A DNA stretch of 64,000 bases from Hypomesus transpacificus (GCF_021917145.1 NC_061075.1:1974215-2038214); one strand, 5' to 3'. Positions 13,051 to 26,868 are shown, counted from the first letter of the stretch. Numbers and translations are program-made. Notes: a model not told the origin generated them from the letters alone.

Positions 13051-15894
13051 CTCTGGGTGATGTTGGATCGTATGAAGGAGGTTTGTACAGGAATCTAAAG
13101 GGTGTTATGAAATTGAAAAGACCATTTTTACCTATCCTCAGTAGGCTGGGTAAGGTGCAGTTGGATGGTTGGGGGGGTCAACTTGCAGGGCTCTCTTCCC
13201 CTTCTTTCGTCCTGTTTTCTTCTCCCTCACTTTCCAGCCTCTCACACCTTCCCCCATGCTTTCTCCTTTTGTCTTTTTTTTATTGACTCGCTCTCATATT
13301 TTTCAGATTTCCCCCAGTTGAGCAAACGTCTGAAGCACAACGTACAGTATTTTATACTGTTTATGTTTTTGAAATGGATATTTATTTTTGTTCTGTTTTC
13401 TGACCTCTTTTGAGACAGCAGTAGTGGGCCTGCAGGTGGACAGACTTCGGCTGATCACGTTTCATGACACCTGGTTTACTGGTGATTCATTTTGACAGCT
13501 GATGTCAATAGCAAGGAAACACAAACCTGTCTGGCCCAAAAGAAGTGTGAAGTGACACCAGAGCACAGGCCAAGTTTCTGAGATCTCCAAAGAAACTCTT
13601 CGGCCCCATACCCAGGCCAACTCATGGACAATTCAAGAAAATCCTCTCTCCCCTGTCTCTCCCTCCTCCCCTCCTTTCTCCCTTGTTGTTCTCCCCATCT
13701 CTCCCTCCTTCTCTCTCGTGTCTCTCCCTCCTTCTCTCCCGTTTTTGTCTCCCATAATTCTCTCCACTTCCCTCTCAGGGACCCTCAGACCTCACAAGGA
13801 ATGCAGACTGAGAGGAGGGTATCCCGAGAACTCAATTTCCCATGGGTTGCGAGAAACGCTGAATGGAATACCTCAACATGCCTTTCTTTGAACACACCGA
13901 GACTTTACCCATTCACACAATCACTTTCATCTCCAGGGGCCAGGCCTCTTCTCACTCAATGAGCCAACAGCTAAGCAGGCAGTTCATCTGTCATATCCAC
14001 ACAACCTGGACTCCCACACACTTGAGCACCTCCAACACCACTGTTAGCTGCACAGAGCTCCAATTACCCCAAATGTACGTTTGCTGGTGTCTTTCCAACA
14101 AAAAAACTACACCAACGAGATGAGCAGTGATGCCCTCTTCACCTATATATGTATCTATACACGTACATGTGTATTTATATATCTGTATACTGTATACATT
14201 TTGCATTTGATTGTAGCCATCAAAACGGTAGAATGGTTGTTGAAATTGACATGTTTTTTTTTTCTGTTTCAATAGACCACAATAGTGGGCAGAAGGGGCC
14301 TTGTTTGATGGTCTCAACACTAGGAAAGAATGAAACCATGGAAAGGGAACCCACCTGTATGTTAATGTAAGTAAACCCACTCCTTCTCGGACCAGAACAC
14401 TCACACTTACACACTCACAGACTCACACAGAGGAACGTGTAGGGTGTTTCCAACGGGGTTTTGCTAGAAGTGTGCAGCAGTCGTCAGGAAACACTTCAAA
14501 GCACCTTGTCAATGTGGGTTACCACAGCTATCATGTCTGTAAACAAGTGCTGCTCTAAACTTTCCCTCAAACAATATTAGCACAGCCAGTAACAATCTTG
14601 TGTTTCCTACATTGGGAGAGAGAATGTATCAAAGCACCCCCACTGCAAACAGTGGCAGATTGTCCTTGTCTCCTTCTTCTCACCAGCATCAATACTATTG
14701 ACTTACTGTAGCCAGCGGTGCTCATTCACTTTAGGTTGGTTCTTCAAAATGACTGTGCTCCCCACCCAGTATTCAGAAGCTGAGATACTCCAAGGAGAAA
14801 GAGGCTCCAGTTTTGATTTGTTTTAATATGCTAGAACATTCCGCCTAGGCCGTTATAAGATAGATGCTTCCTGTTTTGCCAGACACCTTACAGTTTGTAG
14901 CACAGTAGGCTATTAGGAAGGGTTGGTTAATAGCTAACCTGATAGCTAGCCACCTTCACCCACCACAGCAAAGTACGCACTCATTAAAACGTGCAAGCCA
15001 GTTCACTTTGAAAAAAGAGAAGAAAGGAAAGAAATGAGAGGGAGAAAAACTCTCTCTGTCTCTTTTTCTCTCTTTCTCTCCCTCCCTCTCTCGCTCTGTC
15101 TGTCAAAGTCTCGTGCAGAAAGTGTACAAAGCCATAAAATGAGACGGTTCCGATGGTGGGGACATCTCAAAGGATTGCTCACACCAAGCTGGTTGTTTGC
15201 TGGTACAGGGTCACCCCTGGATGCTGCTGGGCGCCGCTGAGGGAGCGGGACGCATTTATGAGGTGGTGCTGGCCTCGTATACCCAGAGGGGTGGAGAGGA
15301 GAACGAAGGGATGAAAGAAGGGCGTGAGGGAGGAAGGAGTGAGAGGAGGCCAAAGTTACCCACCTCTCATACAAGGTGCGAGGGACACCGTGTAGACTGT
15401 CTGCAGGCAGGACAGAGTGTTAAATCACACACATAAAAGAGGTGTGCGTGTGTGCGTGTTTGTTGGTACTGGATGTATGTGTACCAATCTAGAATGCAGC
15501 CAAATGAATCTACATCCACATCCATCAACACACACCTCAGAACGCAACGTTTATTTAAGTTTTACCTGGGCGAGTTTCTCCATGAGGTTTTTATCTCTGT
15601 GGTGTAGCGAGGCATGTTAGTGTGCAAGTCAGTACCAATCTCTGTTTTCTCTAACATTCCTCCATGCTGGTAGGCCGTGGGAAGCCATCCAAGTGGATGA
15701 GTCTGCACATGCTGCCGTCCTGTCAGGACCCTTCTCCTCCACCAATGAGAGAACAGGTTTCAATCAAACACACAGGAACAATTCAAGTGACTTGAATTGA
15801 ACCCTGCTGTCTCAGATCCTGCTCCTCTGTCCTGACAGTGAGAGAGGCTGAGAGGTGAATCACAGTTTCGATTCCTGTATGTATGTGTGCGTGC

Positions 15895-16027
15895 TTGTGT
15901 GCATGTGTGCTTGTGTGTGTGTGTGTGTGAGCGTGTGTGTGTGCGTGTGTGTGTGTGTGTGCGTGCATGTGTGCGTGCGTGTGTGTGTGTGCGTACATGT
16001 GTGTGTGTGTGCGTGTGTGTGTGTGTA
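15895..16027. repeat. (GT)n-rich microsatellite
   Basis: About 130 bp of GT repeats is interrupted by GC and AT dinucleotides. Alternating purine-pyrimidine sequence of this kind favours Z-DNA. Confidence 0.93.
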
Positions 16028-16673
16028 GATTGTAGATTGTAGATTGTAGTTGAAAAGATAGAGACAGAGAGAGACATGTAGAATGTGTTGGTAAGATTAA
16101 GGACATTTGGGAAAGAGAGAGAAAGAGCATGAGAGAGTAAACCGTTTAAAGTCATGGGAGAGAGCTTCCCACTGGTGTCCCACAATCCTTTGAGAATACA
16201 GTGCCCATCCCTGACCCACAATGCCAAAATCATGTTCCTCCTATTACTTAGGGAGTAGCCTTGGGTTCACATTACACTAAAGTCACACACACACACACAC
16301 AAACACACCCACACACAGACACACACTTACACACACTCACACAGGCACACACACATGCAGACACAAAACTGTATCTTATTATTACATTGGAAACTGGAGA
16401 TTCCTGATGCGCATTATTTAGTTAGGTTTAGTTTTAATTGTCCACATTCCTTTGAATACACAAATCAAAGACACTATTTTAAAACAGTGAACACACACCA
16501 TATGGTAGTTTCTGTGACACAATGAGTGAGTACCCATGAGCAGGCCTTCAACCCTGCATGTCCAGTACAGAAGCACACACGTACACACATATGCGATACA
16601 CATATAAGCTGCTGGCTATCTGGTGGTTCCCAAAATGTATTAAAAAAACAAAATAACACACTGTGTTTGTCTG

Positions 16674-16676
<3 letters not shown>

Positions 16677-16731
<55 letters not shown>
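16677..16731. repeat. (TA)n microsatellite
   Basis: A run of about 27 TA dinucleotides, which is self-complementary and cruciform-prone. The short Ile-Tyr open frames are artefacts. Confidence 0.95.
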
Positions 16732-16732
<1 letters not shown>

Positions 16733-16849
16733 TATATAACTTTTAGTGAATTACCAAAAAAGCATCCATATGTCTGCATAGGTATCATATAACTTCACCA
16801 GTGGACATCGATCTGTGACAACAGCAAGTTCCTGGTCTCTTCCCTCATC

Positions 16850-17115
16850 CACCTGCCTGTGATGCTGCACTGCCCACAGTACCCCAGCCCTGTCCACCTG
16901 CCTGTGATGCTGCACCACCCACAGTACCCCAGCCCTGTCCACCTGCCTGTGATGCTGCACCACCCACAGTACCCCAGCCCTGTCCACCTGCCTGTGATGC
17001 TGCACCGCCCACAGTACCCCAGCCCTGTCCACCTGCCTGTGATGCTGCATCGACCACAGTACCCCAGCCCTGTCCACCTGCCTGTGATGCTGCACCACCC
17101 ACAGTACCCCAGCCC
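16850..17115. repeat. Minisatellite, 45-bp unit, six copies
   Basis: Six tandem copies have a 45-bp unit that begins CACCTGCCTGTGATGCTGCA and ends in CCCCAGCCCTGTC. The unit length is a multiple of three, so reading frames stay open on both strands and give 15-residue repeats. Copies differ at a few positions (for example CACCACCC, CACTGCCC, CATCGACC). With no splice sites, no start context and two strands equally open, I treat it as a satellite and not a repeat protein. Confidence 0.95.
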
Positions 17116-17221
17116 CAAAGCTACCTCTGCTTAAACTGACATTTACCAACTCTGACCCAAGTTCAACACTCGATTTTGGTATTTCAACATTCATTGACAC
17201 TTCTCTGTAGTATGTAAAGTA

Positions 17222-17560
17222 AGAAAGTAAGTACATTTTATTTATAAAGCACACTCAAAACACAGCAAGGCTGACCGAGGTGCCGAACAAAAGCACAAAA
17301 AAAGAATAACAAATTAATTAATTAATTAATTAAAAAAAAAACTATAAAATACACAGTAAAACAAAATACAAAACAGTCAACAACAGAAAAACAAGCAACG
17401 TATGGCTATGTTTAGCCTGTGTTCTGCACCTCTCTTTCACCAACCATCTCTGGAGGAGGGGAGCCCTTCTAAGGGCGTATGTGAAGATCTCTGGGGATAT
17501 TGCTTGTAAAAAGGGCTATACAAATACATTTAGATTTTCTTGAATTTGATATACATGCAC
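17222..17560. mobile_element. Old LINE/SINE-like tail fragments
   Basis: Two pieces resemble fish retroposon 3-prime tails. On the minus strand about 17,222-17,310 ends in a TTTATAAATAAAATG-like tail. On the plus strand about 17,505-17,555 reads GCTTGTAAAAAGGGCTATAC followed by an AAATACATTTAGAT-like end. Between them is A-rich DNA with an ATTA tetramer run. No reverse-transcriptase frame remains. Family assignment is tentative. Confidence 0.45.
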
Positions 17561-19011
17561 ACACTCACACAAAACTTCTCAGGTGTACCCTAAAGAGCAC
17601 CCCGTGAAAAAAGTGTGCAGCATAAATGAAGTTCAGAGAATTTGGGGGGGGGCCTCTAAGACGTTATGAATGGCCATCCTGAGAACACTCCGGCATGCCG
17701 GCCAAACAGACACACGACAGGTGGTGCTATAGTAGCAAGGCAATGCTCAGATGTGGAGCAGGGGGAAGGGCATGGGGAGGAGAAGAAGGCCTGGTGGGGG
17801 TGGGGGTGGGGGGGTAGATTCAGGTTAAGGGGGAAAGGGGAGAGATAGAGAGATGGACGAGGGAGGGTCGAGGTGGCTCCTCAAAAGAGTATATCACGGG
17901 TGCACAGGGTGACCTCGGCAGATAGGCGCTCCTGTGCTACACGTTCTCTCCCATCAACAGTTCTCAACCCACGACGCATGCCAAGAACTGGACCCTGGCC
18001 AAAGATACACTGCCCAATTACGCTTCAGCATCATGTTCACGACTTCCATGTTCAGTGTGATGTCACTTTTCTCAGTGTAATGCAGCTTCACCTTCACGTA
18101 CACCAGGGTTTGGGGGTTTTCTTTTTTACAAACTGTACTTTGGTTAGCTTGAGCCACAGTTGACGGATGACTAATTGGTGGCCCACAGGTTTCTGAGTCA
18201 CCTTGCCACCAATACGTAGTGTCAGACACCTCCGGGTTAGTCCCCATAAGATGTTTGTTACGTGCATGTGCTCCTTTCTCTCTGGTTCTGCTCTATGGCT
18301 TTCTTGAAAGGAAATGATGAGTGAGAGCCACACACACAGAAAGAGAGAAAGTCAAACCAGCAAACTGATCACCACTAGATCCTGATAGACAGACTGAAAC
18401 ACAATCAGGCATGCAGACAAACACACAGGCAGGCAGGCAGGCCTATACCGTAAAACAAAGCAACAGTTGACTGTTAACCAGCAAGTACACTCATCCTGAA
18501 AGCAGCCCTGTTACCAGATCATCTGTACATTTGCCTTTCTGGGAGTGAATGTCAATCCCTTCTCGCAGTTTCAATGACTTACACTTTAAGCATGTGACAC
18601 ACATACATGCCTTTTCTACGTGTGTTTACCCAGCATTGATGACTATCACCCGTCAGAATGAGGATGATGTTTGAAGGTGTGAGAGCTCACAGAGAAAGTT
18701 TATATATAACTATTCTAACCCCATTCTATTCTCCACCAGGTTCTTTGTATTTCATGTCAAGTTTTTTGGGGGTTTAAGTGTAACCGGATATACTCTAACC
18801 GGTGTGTGTCTTTGTGCGTATGTGTGTGAAAGTCAGTGTATGCATGGTAGGAGAGTGTGGTGAGGCCTTTTAAAGTTGTGACGTCTCAGCAACACACTAG
18901 CAATAATATCTGAGAGCGTAACCACGGTTTCCTGTCAAAGGAGCGCATGGTCTCTTCATCACTCTCTCTCAAGGGAAACAAATGTTTACAACAACCTACA
19001 CACTTCTGCAC
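17561..19011. other. Intergenic sequence, nothing recognised
   Basis: G-rich patches (about 17,755-17,860) and short CA and CAGG runs occur, but no exon-like segment or RNA gene could be supported. Confidence 0.6.
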
Positions 19012-19409
19012 TACTGAACACTTTATACTATACCCCCTAAATACTTAATACTATACCCCTTAAATACTGAACACTTTATACTATACCCCCTAAATACTTA
19101 ATACTATACCCCTTAAATACTGAACACTTTATACTATAGCCCCTAAATATTTAATACTATACCCCTTAAATACTGAACACTTTATACTATACCCCCTAAA
19201 TACTTTATACTATACCCCCTAAATACTTAATACTATACCCCTTAAATACTGAACACTTTATACTATAGCCCCTAAATACTTAATACTATACCCCTTAAAT
19301 ACTGAACACTTTATACTATACCCCCTAAATACTTTATACTATACCCCCTAAATACTTAATACTATACCCCCTAAATACTGAACACTTTATACTATACCCC
19401 TTAAACACT
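19012..19409. repeat. Minisatellite, about 53-bp higher-order unit
   Basis: About 400 bp of AT-rich tandem repeat is built from two related half-units, ACTGAACACTTTATACTATA-CCCC and TACTTAATACTATA-CCCC. They alternate to give a unit of about 53 bp with internal deletions. The half-units share TACTATACCCC(C/T)TAAATACT, so the array arose by dimerisation of a roughly 25-bp monomer. Confidence 0.93.
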
Positions 19410-19944
19410 TTCAATGAAGTCTGGATGGCATATATGAAGTGTTGTAGACACGACCAGAGAGGAGTAACAGCGTTGTGGTGATCAAAGCCATCTGTCCTTC
19501 CCATCTCTCTTGAGTCCCCCACTCACATTGAAAGAGGGTGGAGCAAGGTACCCAGAGTCCACAGTATCCCCTGACCCCTGGCCTGTGACCCCTCAACCCA
19601 GCACACACGGCCAATCTCCCCCAGAGGCTTTTCTGTGTGTTTGGGCTGCAGCAGGGTGATAAAGAGTTGAATGATTTCCAGCAAAGGTCAGATTCTAGAA
19701 AATGTGAGTCTCAAAGAGGTAAGTTTTTGTTTTTCTCTCTCCAGAAGACCTGCCGGTAGGCCTTCAGGTAGAGCAGGAATGAAGGACGACAGGAGGAGGA
19801 GGAGGGGGGAGCACTCCTTCTTTCTGTGGGCTTTTGATGTCCTGAAACATTTTCCCACACGAGTGGGAGTGGAGAGGGACGGGAGCGGGAGAAGAAAGCG
19901 GGAGATTGTGAAATGCCTGTTGAATTTGTATTTCTCAAGAGACA

Positions 19945-19974
19945 GGCAGTGAGAGAGAGACAGAGAGAGAGAGA

Positions 19975-20032
<58 letters not shown>

Positions 20033-20078
20033 GGGAGAGAGAGAGAGAGACATGGAGAGAGAGAGAGAGAGAGAGAGA

Positions 20079-20141
<63 letters not shown>
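19945..20141. repeat. (GA)n microsatellite with GACATGGA interruptions
   Basis: About 200 bp of GA repeats is broken three times by an identical GACATGGAGA interruption. The duplicated interruption shows segmental slippage of a longer unit. Confidence 0.95.
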
Positions 20142-20144
<3 letters not shown>

Positions 20145-20376
20145 CCCAGGGGATTAACTGCTGTGTAAACTGCAGCTCAGCAAAGCCTGGGTGGGGTGCT
20201 CGAAACCTCTCTCACACCCGTCTCCATCAACTCTCCTGTGGAAGGCTGCCACAGCTTTGGCCTCCCTGTACCAGCATGCTGGGCTGTGTCCTCCAAACCT
20301 GAAGAACCAGATAGGCTTATACTGACAGGCACAATTCCAGCAGTGGTCTGCCCCCATGGCTGATGGCTCCCTAGTG

Positions 20377-20389
20377 GTTGCCAGGCAAC
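20377..20389. promoter_or_regulatory. X-box-like palindrome (possible RFX site)
   Basis: GTTGCC-A-GGCAAC is a perfect palindromic match to the RFX X-box half-sites with a one-base spacer. No promoter or ciliary gene is visible nearby, so it may be chance in unconstrained DNA. Confidence 0.3.
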
Positions 20390-21328
20390 ATTAAGGCCTA
20401 TATGGGTGATAGCGTATAGGTGGGGGGTTTCCAAAAGACACATCGCATCAACATTATTCCCCAAGGCCCCCAATTAGGCTACAGCGGATCTGAGATGAGA
20501 CAGCTTTCAGGAAACGCCTCACAGATTCATATCAGTGACAGTCATCGACTTCTGATGAATGACCTTAGATGGCAGCCTTGAGGATAGAAGTCGACCTGGG
20601 CTTTGATTGATATGATGAATGTGTTCTTACCAGCTGTACCTGTGGGCTTGTACCAGGGACGTTCCAGTGCAACAGGGCAGGTATTCACAGTGTTCCACTG
20701 TCCATTAGTGCAGTGCTTTGTACCACACTGATGGGGAAGGAATCTCTAATATGTTAGGGTCTGGTCCCAAGTCCCTATGACTGCCAGTGATGAATACGCA
20801 AACACCTGCCGGTGTTCAGGTTTTATATAGTGAGATACCATGGCTTTGTATTGGTGCAGGTTTGGCAACATTCTGTTTAACGAGGTTTCTTCAACAACTG
20901 AAGGACTTTCCGTTAACCAGGAGTCCTCAAAGTCCCAGCTGTCCCTGTTTGCCTGGGGAGATAAGGAGCACTCAGACACCTGCACATGCACACACATCCA
21001 CACACACGTACACACACGCACACAAGTCATGCCTACACACCTAAACACATAAATGTTTACACACACATGCTTACACACTGGAGAGTACGATAACATGGGA
21101 CTGGTAGTTGATCAGTACCATGACAACCCACACCGCCACACAGTCTCAGTCTTTGAACTGTGATGTAACGCCAATAAAAACACCCTTCTCTTTCTAGTTT
21201 GATCCCTCTCTTCTTTCGAACTCTTTCTCTGTTTCTCTCCCCCCCCCCCCCTCTCAACCATTTCCAACATGTAGTCTTTCTCCTTTTCTTTCTTTTGGGG
21301 TCAAATATCCTAACCCAGGACACCGATA

Positions 21329-21331
<3 letters not shown>

Positions 21332-21401
<70 letters not shown>

Positions 21402-21403
21402 TC

Positions 21404-21447
<44 letters not shown>

Positions 21448-21467
21448 TCTCTCTGTCTGTCTCTCTC
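21332..21467. repeat. (CT)n microsatellite
   Basis: About 135 bp of CT repeat has a few CA and CC interruptions and is followed by a short CA run. Leu/Ser and Arg/Glu frames over it are artefacts. Confidence 0.95.
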
Positions 21468-23682
21468 ACACACACATGCACCCACACACACACACTCCTT
21501 CTACACATATAGATATAGCCTCAGATATCCGATATTGATTTTACTGAGGAGATGTGCATGATAATAAATGTAGCTGATAGAGATATGCTTGCTGTGTAGA
21601 ATAGAGCTTGCAAACCCATACCACAGATTGCATGTGTTTGTGTTAATCGGACATTGTCAATGTTGGTGCATGCATTTGTATGCCCACGTCCTATATATAC
21701 AGAATATAGAATGTGTTCTTGTGGTATCTTCAGCGGTGTGGGCCTTGAAGGAAAGTTGTGTGTGTGTGTGTGTGTGTGGGGGGGGGGGATATGTGTGTGT
21801 GGGTGAAATGAGATGTGTAGTTTGTGTTAGGGTTAAGGCCCATTCATTTGATGCCTTTTCATTTGGTTGACTTAACTGTCAATTTTGAGTAGCTTGTTGC
21901 CGCTGTTTGCTTCCACATGGTCCCAAAGCACGTTGGATTCCCTCCCAGGTGGCTCAAACATGTCCCCTCCGTCCCCAGCTAACTTAGATACAACACTCCC
22001 ATGACAAAACACACACTTGTTGCCTGCCATCTCCATGTCTACAGCATCTTCTCTCATTCTGTCGGTTACACATCATAAAAAAGACCTCGCGAGCGAGTGT
22101 GTGTGTGTGTGTCGTATAACGATACACCTATTTGCTTTTGCCATGCCCGTCATAAACGGTTGCAATCAGATACAGCGTTTATGGCGGGGAGAGCGGAAAC
22201 AGCCATCGATGATCCAAACGTCCAACCGTTCATGATGTCTTGTGAGCAGTCAGAGGGCCAGACAGTGCAGGGAAGCTGGGAACCATGGTGGTGTGATGAG
22301 GGAGCCCTGGGAGCAGTCCTGTTCCCCTGGGACAGAGGCTGACAGAGGCTGACAGAGCCTCGCTCCCCACCTCACATGCTCTCCCAGAGTTCACGCAGTG
22401 TCAGTTACAGAGACAGACTCTGCCTGGAACACACAGAGACCAGAGACCACACATCTACTGTTTCATTTTCCTCCTCCTCTTCATCTTCCTCCTCTTCCTC
22501 TCCGCACCTCCTCGCACAGCCCCACTGATACCTGAGATGTGCGTGTGTGTGTCTGTGTTTTCCTCAGGCGTGCGTGCGTGTTTGTCAGATGTGTGTCTGT
22601 GTGTGTGTGTGTGTGTGTCAGATGTTTGTTTTTGCGTTTATCAGATGTGTGGGTGTATTTGTATGAGTGTGTGTGCATGTCTGCTTACCGACCAACCTTT
22701 CTCTGTTCTTTGATCTTCAGACCAGGTGAAGTTGACCCAAGCGTAGCCATGCGTTGACCATGAACGCAGCAACCCTGCTTGCTTGCTCATAGTGACCATG
22801 AACTCAGTAACAGTGTTTGTTCACTCGCCGCCTAAATAGTAACTAGTAGAGAGCTGTCGTTTCATTGCGAGGCCTACTAATTATCCTCTATAGTGGTTAT
22901 TTCAGGACATCTGGATAGCAGAGCTTCACTGTAACACACACTCGCGGGGGTGCGCACGAGCACACGCACCAACACACATCTAGCCTCCCATGCAGTCACA
23001 CACCAACATCAACCCACCTGGCCACCCACACACTCAATTACACACACTCAATAGGAAACCCTTTGATAGCTGTCTGGCAGTTTGCCATAAGCTGATTAAT
23101 CATTATGTTTAGATCATTGACTTGGCAGTCAGATAAAATCTGAATAGACCATAATGACTGAATGTTCAGAGGCTGAAGTGAAGCTGTTCCCTGAGGATTT
23201 TGTTTTTCTACAACTCTGTAGCAAATAACAAGGGGTAACCACTCAAACCATCTGGTAATCTTCAACTACTGTTTGGACTGGAGAGCACCACTGATAGCAG
23301 ATAGAATCCACAAGATTTTGAAACCCTCAATAGTGACACAAAGGCCTCAACCGGCAATGCTCATTGGAAGACCCACAGAAAAGTCTACCTCCAAATCAAT
23401 GTGATAACTCATAGATCCTAATGAATCAACTGTATTAGTAGAAGCTGTCATTTATATTAATGGAGGTCAATATGAATGCGGCATGACAGCCCATACCATT
23501 TATCTCCCATCCGCTTGGCTCAGTATCGCACACCTTAGACCCATCTGCTAATCACAACATGAGAAAACACGACCAAGATCCTCCAGTCACCACTTCTGTC
23601 ATCGCTGCTCTTAGGCACAAGTTCCCTGAGCTCTGGAAAGCCTGGCTGAGACACCCAGAGTCTTCAGTCTAGCTGCCAAATG

Positions 23683-23803
23683 CATTCATTCATCCATTCA
23701 TCCATTCATTCATTCCTTCATTCCTTCATTCATTCATTCATTCATTCCTTCGTTCGTTAATTCCTTCATTGCTTCCTTCATTCATTCATTTTTCATTCAT
23801 TCA
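23683..23803. repeat. (ATTC)n tetranucleotide array
   Basis: An imperfect CATT tetramer array of about 120 bp with CCATT, CCTT and CGTT variants. Confidence 0.93.
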
Positions 23804-26728
23804 TGTTACTTCTTCAAGGAGAGCAAAATAAGCAAAAGAAACACGAATTTGTAATAAAAGGGGTTCTCTTAAGCTGCAACAAGTGTGACGGCTGTCGAGG
23901 GCTTATCAAGCGGCTCGTCCGGGCCAGGTGTGTGAGCGGCCAGATGAAAGAGACTTCAAGGCTAAATGACGAGAATTGCCGGTTCAGGTCCTTTGGACCT
24001 TCCCTGTCTCCCTCCACATCTCCTTAACTGTTAATGCATAACTGACTTTGTCAGACCACTTATCACACCGCAAACATGCATGGCCCCTGTGGCTTAACGT
24101 GCCGCGTGTTTCCGCGTATGTGTGTGATGTGTGTATTTGTATGAAGTCTGCTCATGTGTGTTAGCGATGGAGAGAGCACGATAGGGTTCACGCGGTAGAT
24201 CTCGCTGCGTGTGCCTTTCAGGAGAAAACACACGCGTAAGCACACACACACACACACACATACAGACACTCACTCACTCACGGCTGTTGAGTTTCCCTGG
24301 GGAGTCGTGCTCCCTGCTCCCAGGCGTCAGCGTCAGCAGGACAGCATGAGGACCGGGGGCCTCCAGGACACCAGGACACCCACCAGAGGTGACTCACCGG
24401 TCGCTCTGACATGACAAAGCCCAGATCAGTCAGCCACCAATCAACTGCCTGTCATTGACCTCCGTCATATCGGCTGCTGCCAGGTCAGCGCAGACGTGGT
24501 CCCGAGGTCTCCAAGTTGGGTAGGTGCCATGACCCACAAAACCCACATCTGGGTTGAAAGGTCCCCTTGCCCTGTAGTGCCCCCCTCTCTCTGCATCTCC
24601 ACGTGGATCTGTACTTGGTGAACGAGCTTCCTCACTCGTTAAGTACCACTTGTGGACCACGGCATGGCGTTGGACGTGCAAGTGGTGTCCTTGTGTGTAT
24701 TATCTGCATCAGTATTTGGATATAAACAGGAAGTGGGTGGAGCATTGACCAGAACCGTCCAATTAGTTATTTGTCTATGGTACTACTGTACTTCAAAACC
24801 CCGTGAACAGGGCCGTTAACTTAGGCCAGGCAAAGTCCTCCTGTGTCCATTCCTCAGACTCACTGACAGTTGAACCAGCTGGTAATGGACCCTAACAGGT
24901 GGTGTCTGACCGACAGTCTAATGGACTCAGAATATTTTGAAAATGGCTGTGTGGATTCAGAAAACTCCTGATCATTGTAAAATGTCAGTCCAGGCTCAAT
25001 AGTCCATCTACATGATTATTTGATTGGTATATGACAGGACCACCCAGTCCTGTGCCATCAGAGGATGTCTATTGCAGGGTTTGTCTATATGTTTGTGTGT
25101 GTGTGTCAGCTAGGTGAGTTACCGTGGCCGAAGGACACTAACCCTCAAAAGGGTAACAGACCGAGGGGGGGAGGGAGCCTTAAATCAGGCATTCCCCAGG
25201 GAAGCGTTAGCTAAGACAGGTGAGACGAGGAAGAGCGGGGTTAGGGCACACAGTGGGTCGGCACAGAGCTTTCCTCTACCACACACACACACACACACAC
25301 ACCCTTCTTGGGCCTCAACTGCCATTCCCGGTGATGCAACTGAGCCGCTTCCACATTCCATTCAGGCTCTCTTTGGTAACAACGTGTGTGAGGCAGTTAC
25401 GTCAAGTGTCTAGCTGAGCCCTGAAGACCTGACACTAAAGGGCCTCTTTGAGTTCTTTAAAGTCTCGGGGAGGGAGGGGAAAGCGAGAGAAGGAGGACGG
25501 GAAGGGAGGGAGGGAGGGAGCGTGGGAGGAGGGGTAGGTTGCAAAATAGCCTCACCTGCAGGGCCTCTTATATGCAGGGCTGACTGAGCCGAGAGCCTTC
25601 TCTGGTGGGAAACTTGGGGGAGTGTTGATAGATACTCCAGTAAAAGGGTTAGGAGGGAACAGGAGAGAGGAGGAGGACAGCTCCCGACTTGCACAGAGGG
25701 CAGATAGCAATCAGGTTGTTATATTCAGTAAGGCCTGTCCATGCGATCGCACGGCGGCGTTACAAGTGAGCGAGTGAAGGAATACCAGTGAACGTTCCAG
25801 ACTGACAGCCTGCAACACGGGGAGGGCCACGTCATGGCCACACACACACACATTCACTGCCACACACACGACCACACGTGTGCACAGCCACACCTGCAAA
25901 AACAGCCACAACCACACACATTGACACACCAACACACATCCTGACACACAAACACGGCTCCCCCCGTCAGAGTCAAAGCATCTGGACACAAAGTCGCCGT
26001 TCATGACTGAAATGCCAATAAACTCCCTGCTTAGATGACTGAGGGAAGAGAGCATCCGTCTCTCAAGTTCATCCTACGGGCTGCTAATGTTCGACATCAG
26101 CGATGATCCAGAGTTATGCTGACAACTGGCTCCATTGCCTCAGTCTGGTTTCTGTGATCAGATGTAAGGAGGTATAGTCTCACCTCTCAGGATTCAGTCA
26201 AGACAACAACAAAAAAACTGAACTTTTGGTCGGCGGGGTGGATGTTGTGATGAATGGCCAGTGTGTTCAGGGTTTTAACTCCTAATTCTGACAGACTAAC
26301 GGTGACATTCACAGAACATTGTCACACATCAGCAGAGAAGCAGCAGACCACACAGGAACCTGTAACTTAGACCAATATCAGACCAATATCATGGACACCT
26401 CGTTTGTCTTCACTTTCAAACTAAAAACTAAAGCGGAAGTTTGCTCAAGACCGGAGATGAAGCAGTTAAGTTCTTCTCTTTCGTCCTTCTCTGTTCTCCC
26501 TCCCTCCCCTCGCCGCTCTGTTCTGTGTTCCCTCCCTCAATATCTCCCTCTATGGGCTTCCTGTCCCCCTTTCACTCCCTCATGCCTTCCCTCCCTTCTT
26601 CTGGTTCTTTGGAGGCTAGGAGGAGGAATGTGGGCCTGGCACTGGGCCAACCAGGCTTCTCTGTGGCGGGAAACAGGCGCTGTCTTTGTCTCAACTGTAA
26701 GTTGCCACGCAGCAGTCCCCCTCAGCTG

Positions 26729-26824
26729 CTGTCTCTCTCTCTCACTCTCTCTCACTCTCTCTTTCACTCTCTCTCTCTCTGTCTTTCTTTGTATCTCTCA
26801 CTCGATTTCTCTCGCTGACCACTA

Positions 26825-26868
<44 letters not shown>

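Larger units (their letters stand above)
13051..16849. other. Gene-poor intergenic DNA (part 3)
   Basis: Mostly unremarkable sequence with C/T-rich patches (13,190-13,280 and 13,640-13,790), a GT-rich microsatellite at about 15,895-16,027, short CA runs near 16,290-16,360 and a (TA)n run at about 16,677-16,731. No supported exon or RNA gene. Confidence 0.65.
19410..26728. other. Gene-poor intergenic DNA (part 4)
   Basis: Contains (GA)n at about 19,945-20,141, (CT)n at about 21,332-21,467, an ATTC array at about 23,683-23,803 and many short CA/GT runs. A palindrome GTTGCCAGGCAAC occurs at 20,377-20,389. Between repeats there are segments of ordinary complexity (for example 22,840-23,280) with no supported exon. 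No RNA gene was recognised. Confidence 0.65.

Noticed and set aside
12795-13286. 163-codon open frame over a CCCTCT/CT array
   Set aside because: Product is poly-Pro/Ser/Leu from a microsatellite, with no splice or homology support.
16850-17115. CRISPR-like array
   Set aside because: The units are contiguous with no unique spacers and the host is a eukaryote, so it is a plain tandem repeat.
16751-17254. 167-codon minus-strand frame with 15-residue repeats
   Set aside because: It is the translation of the 45-bp minisatellite; other frames on both strands are equally open.
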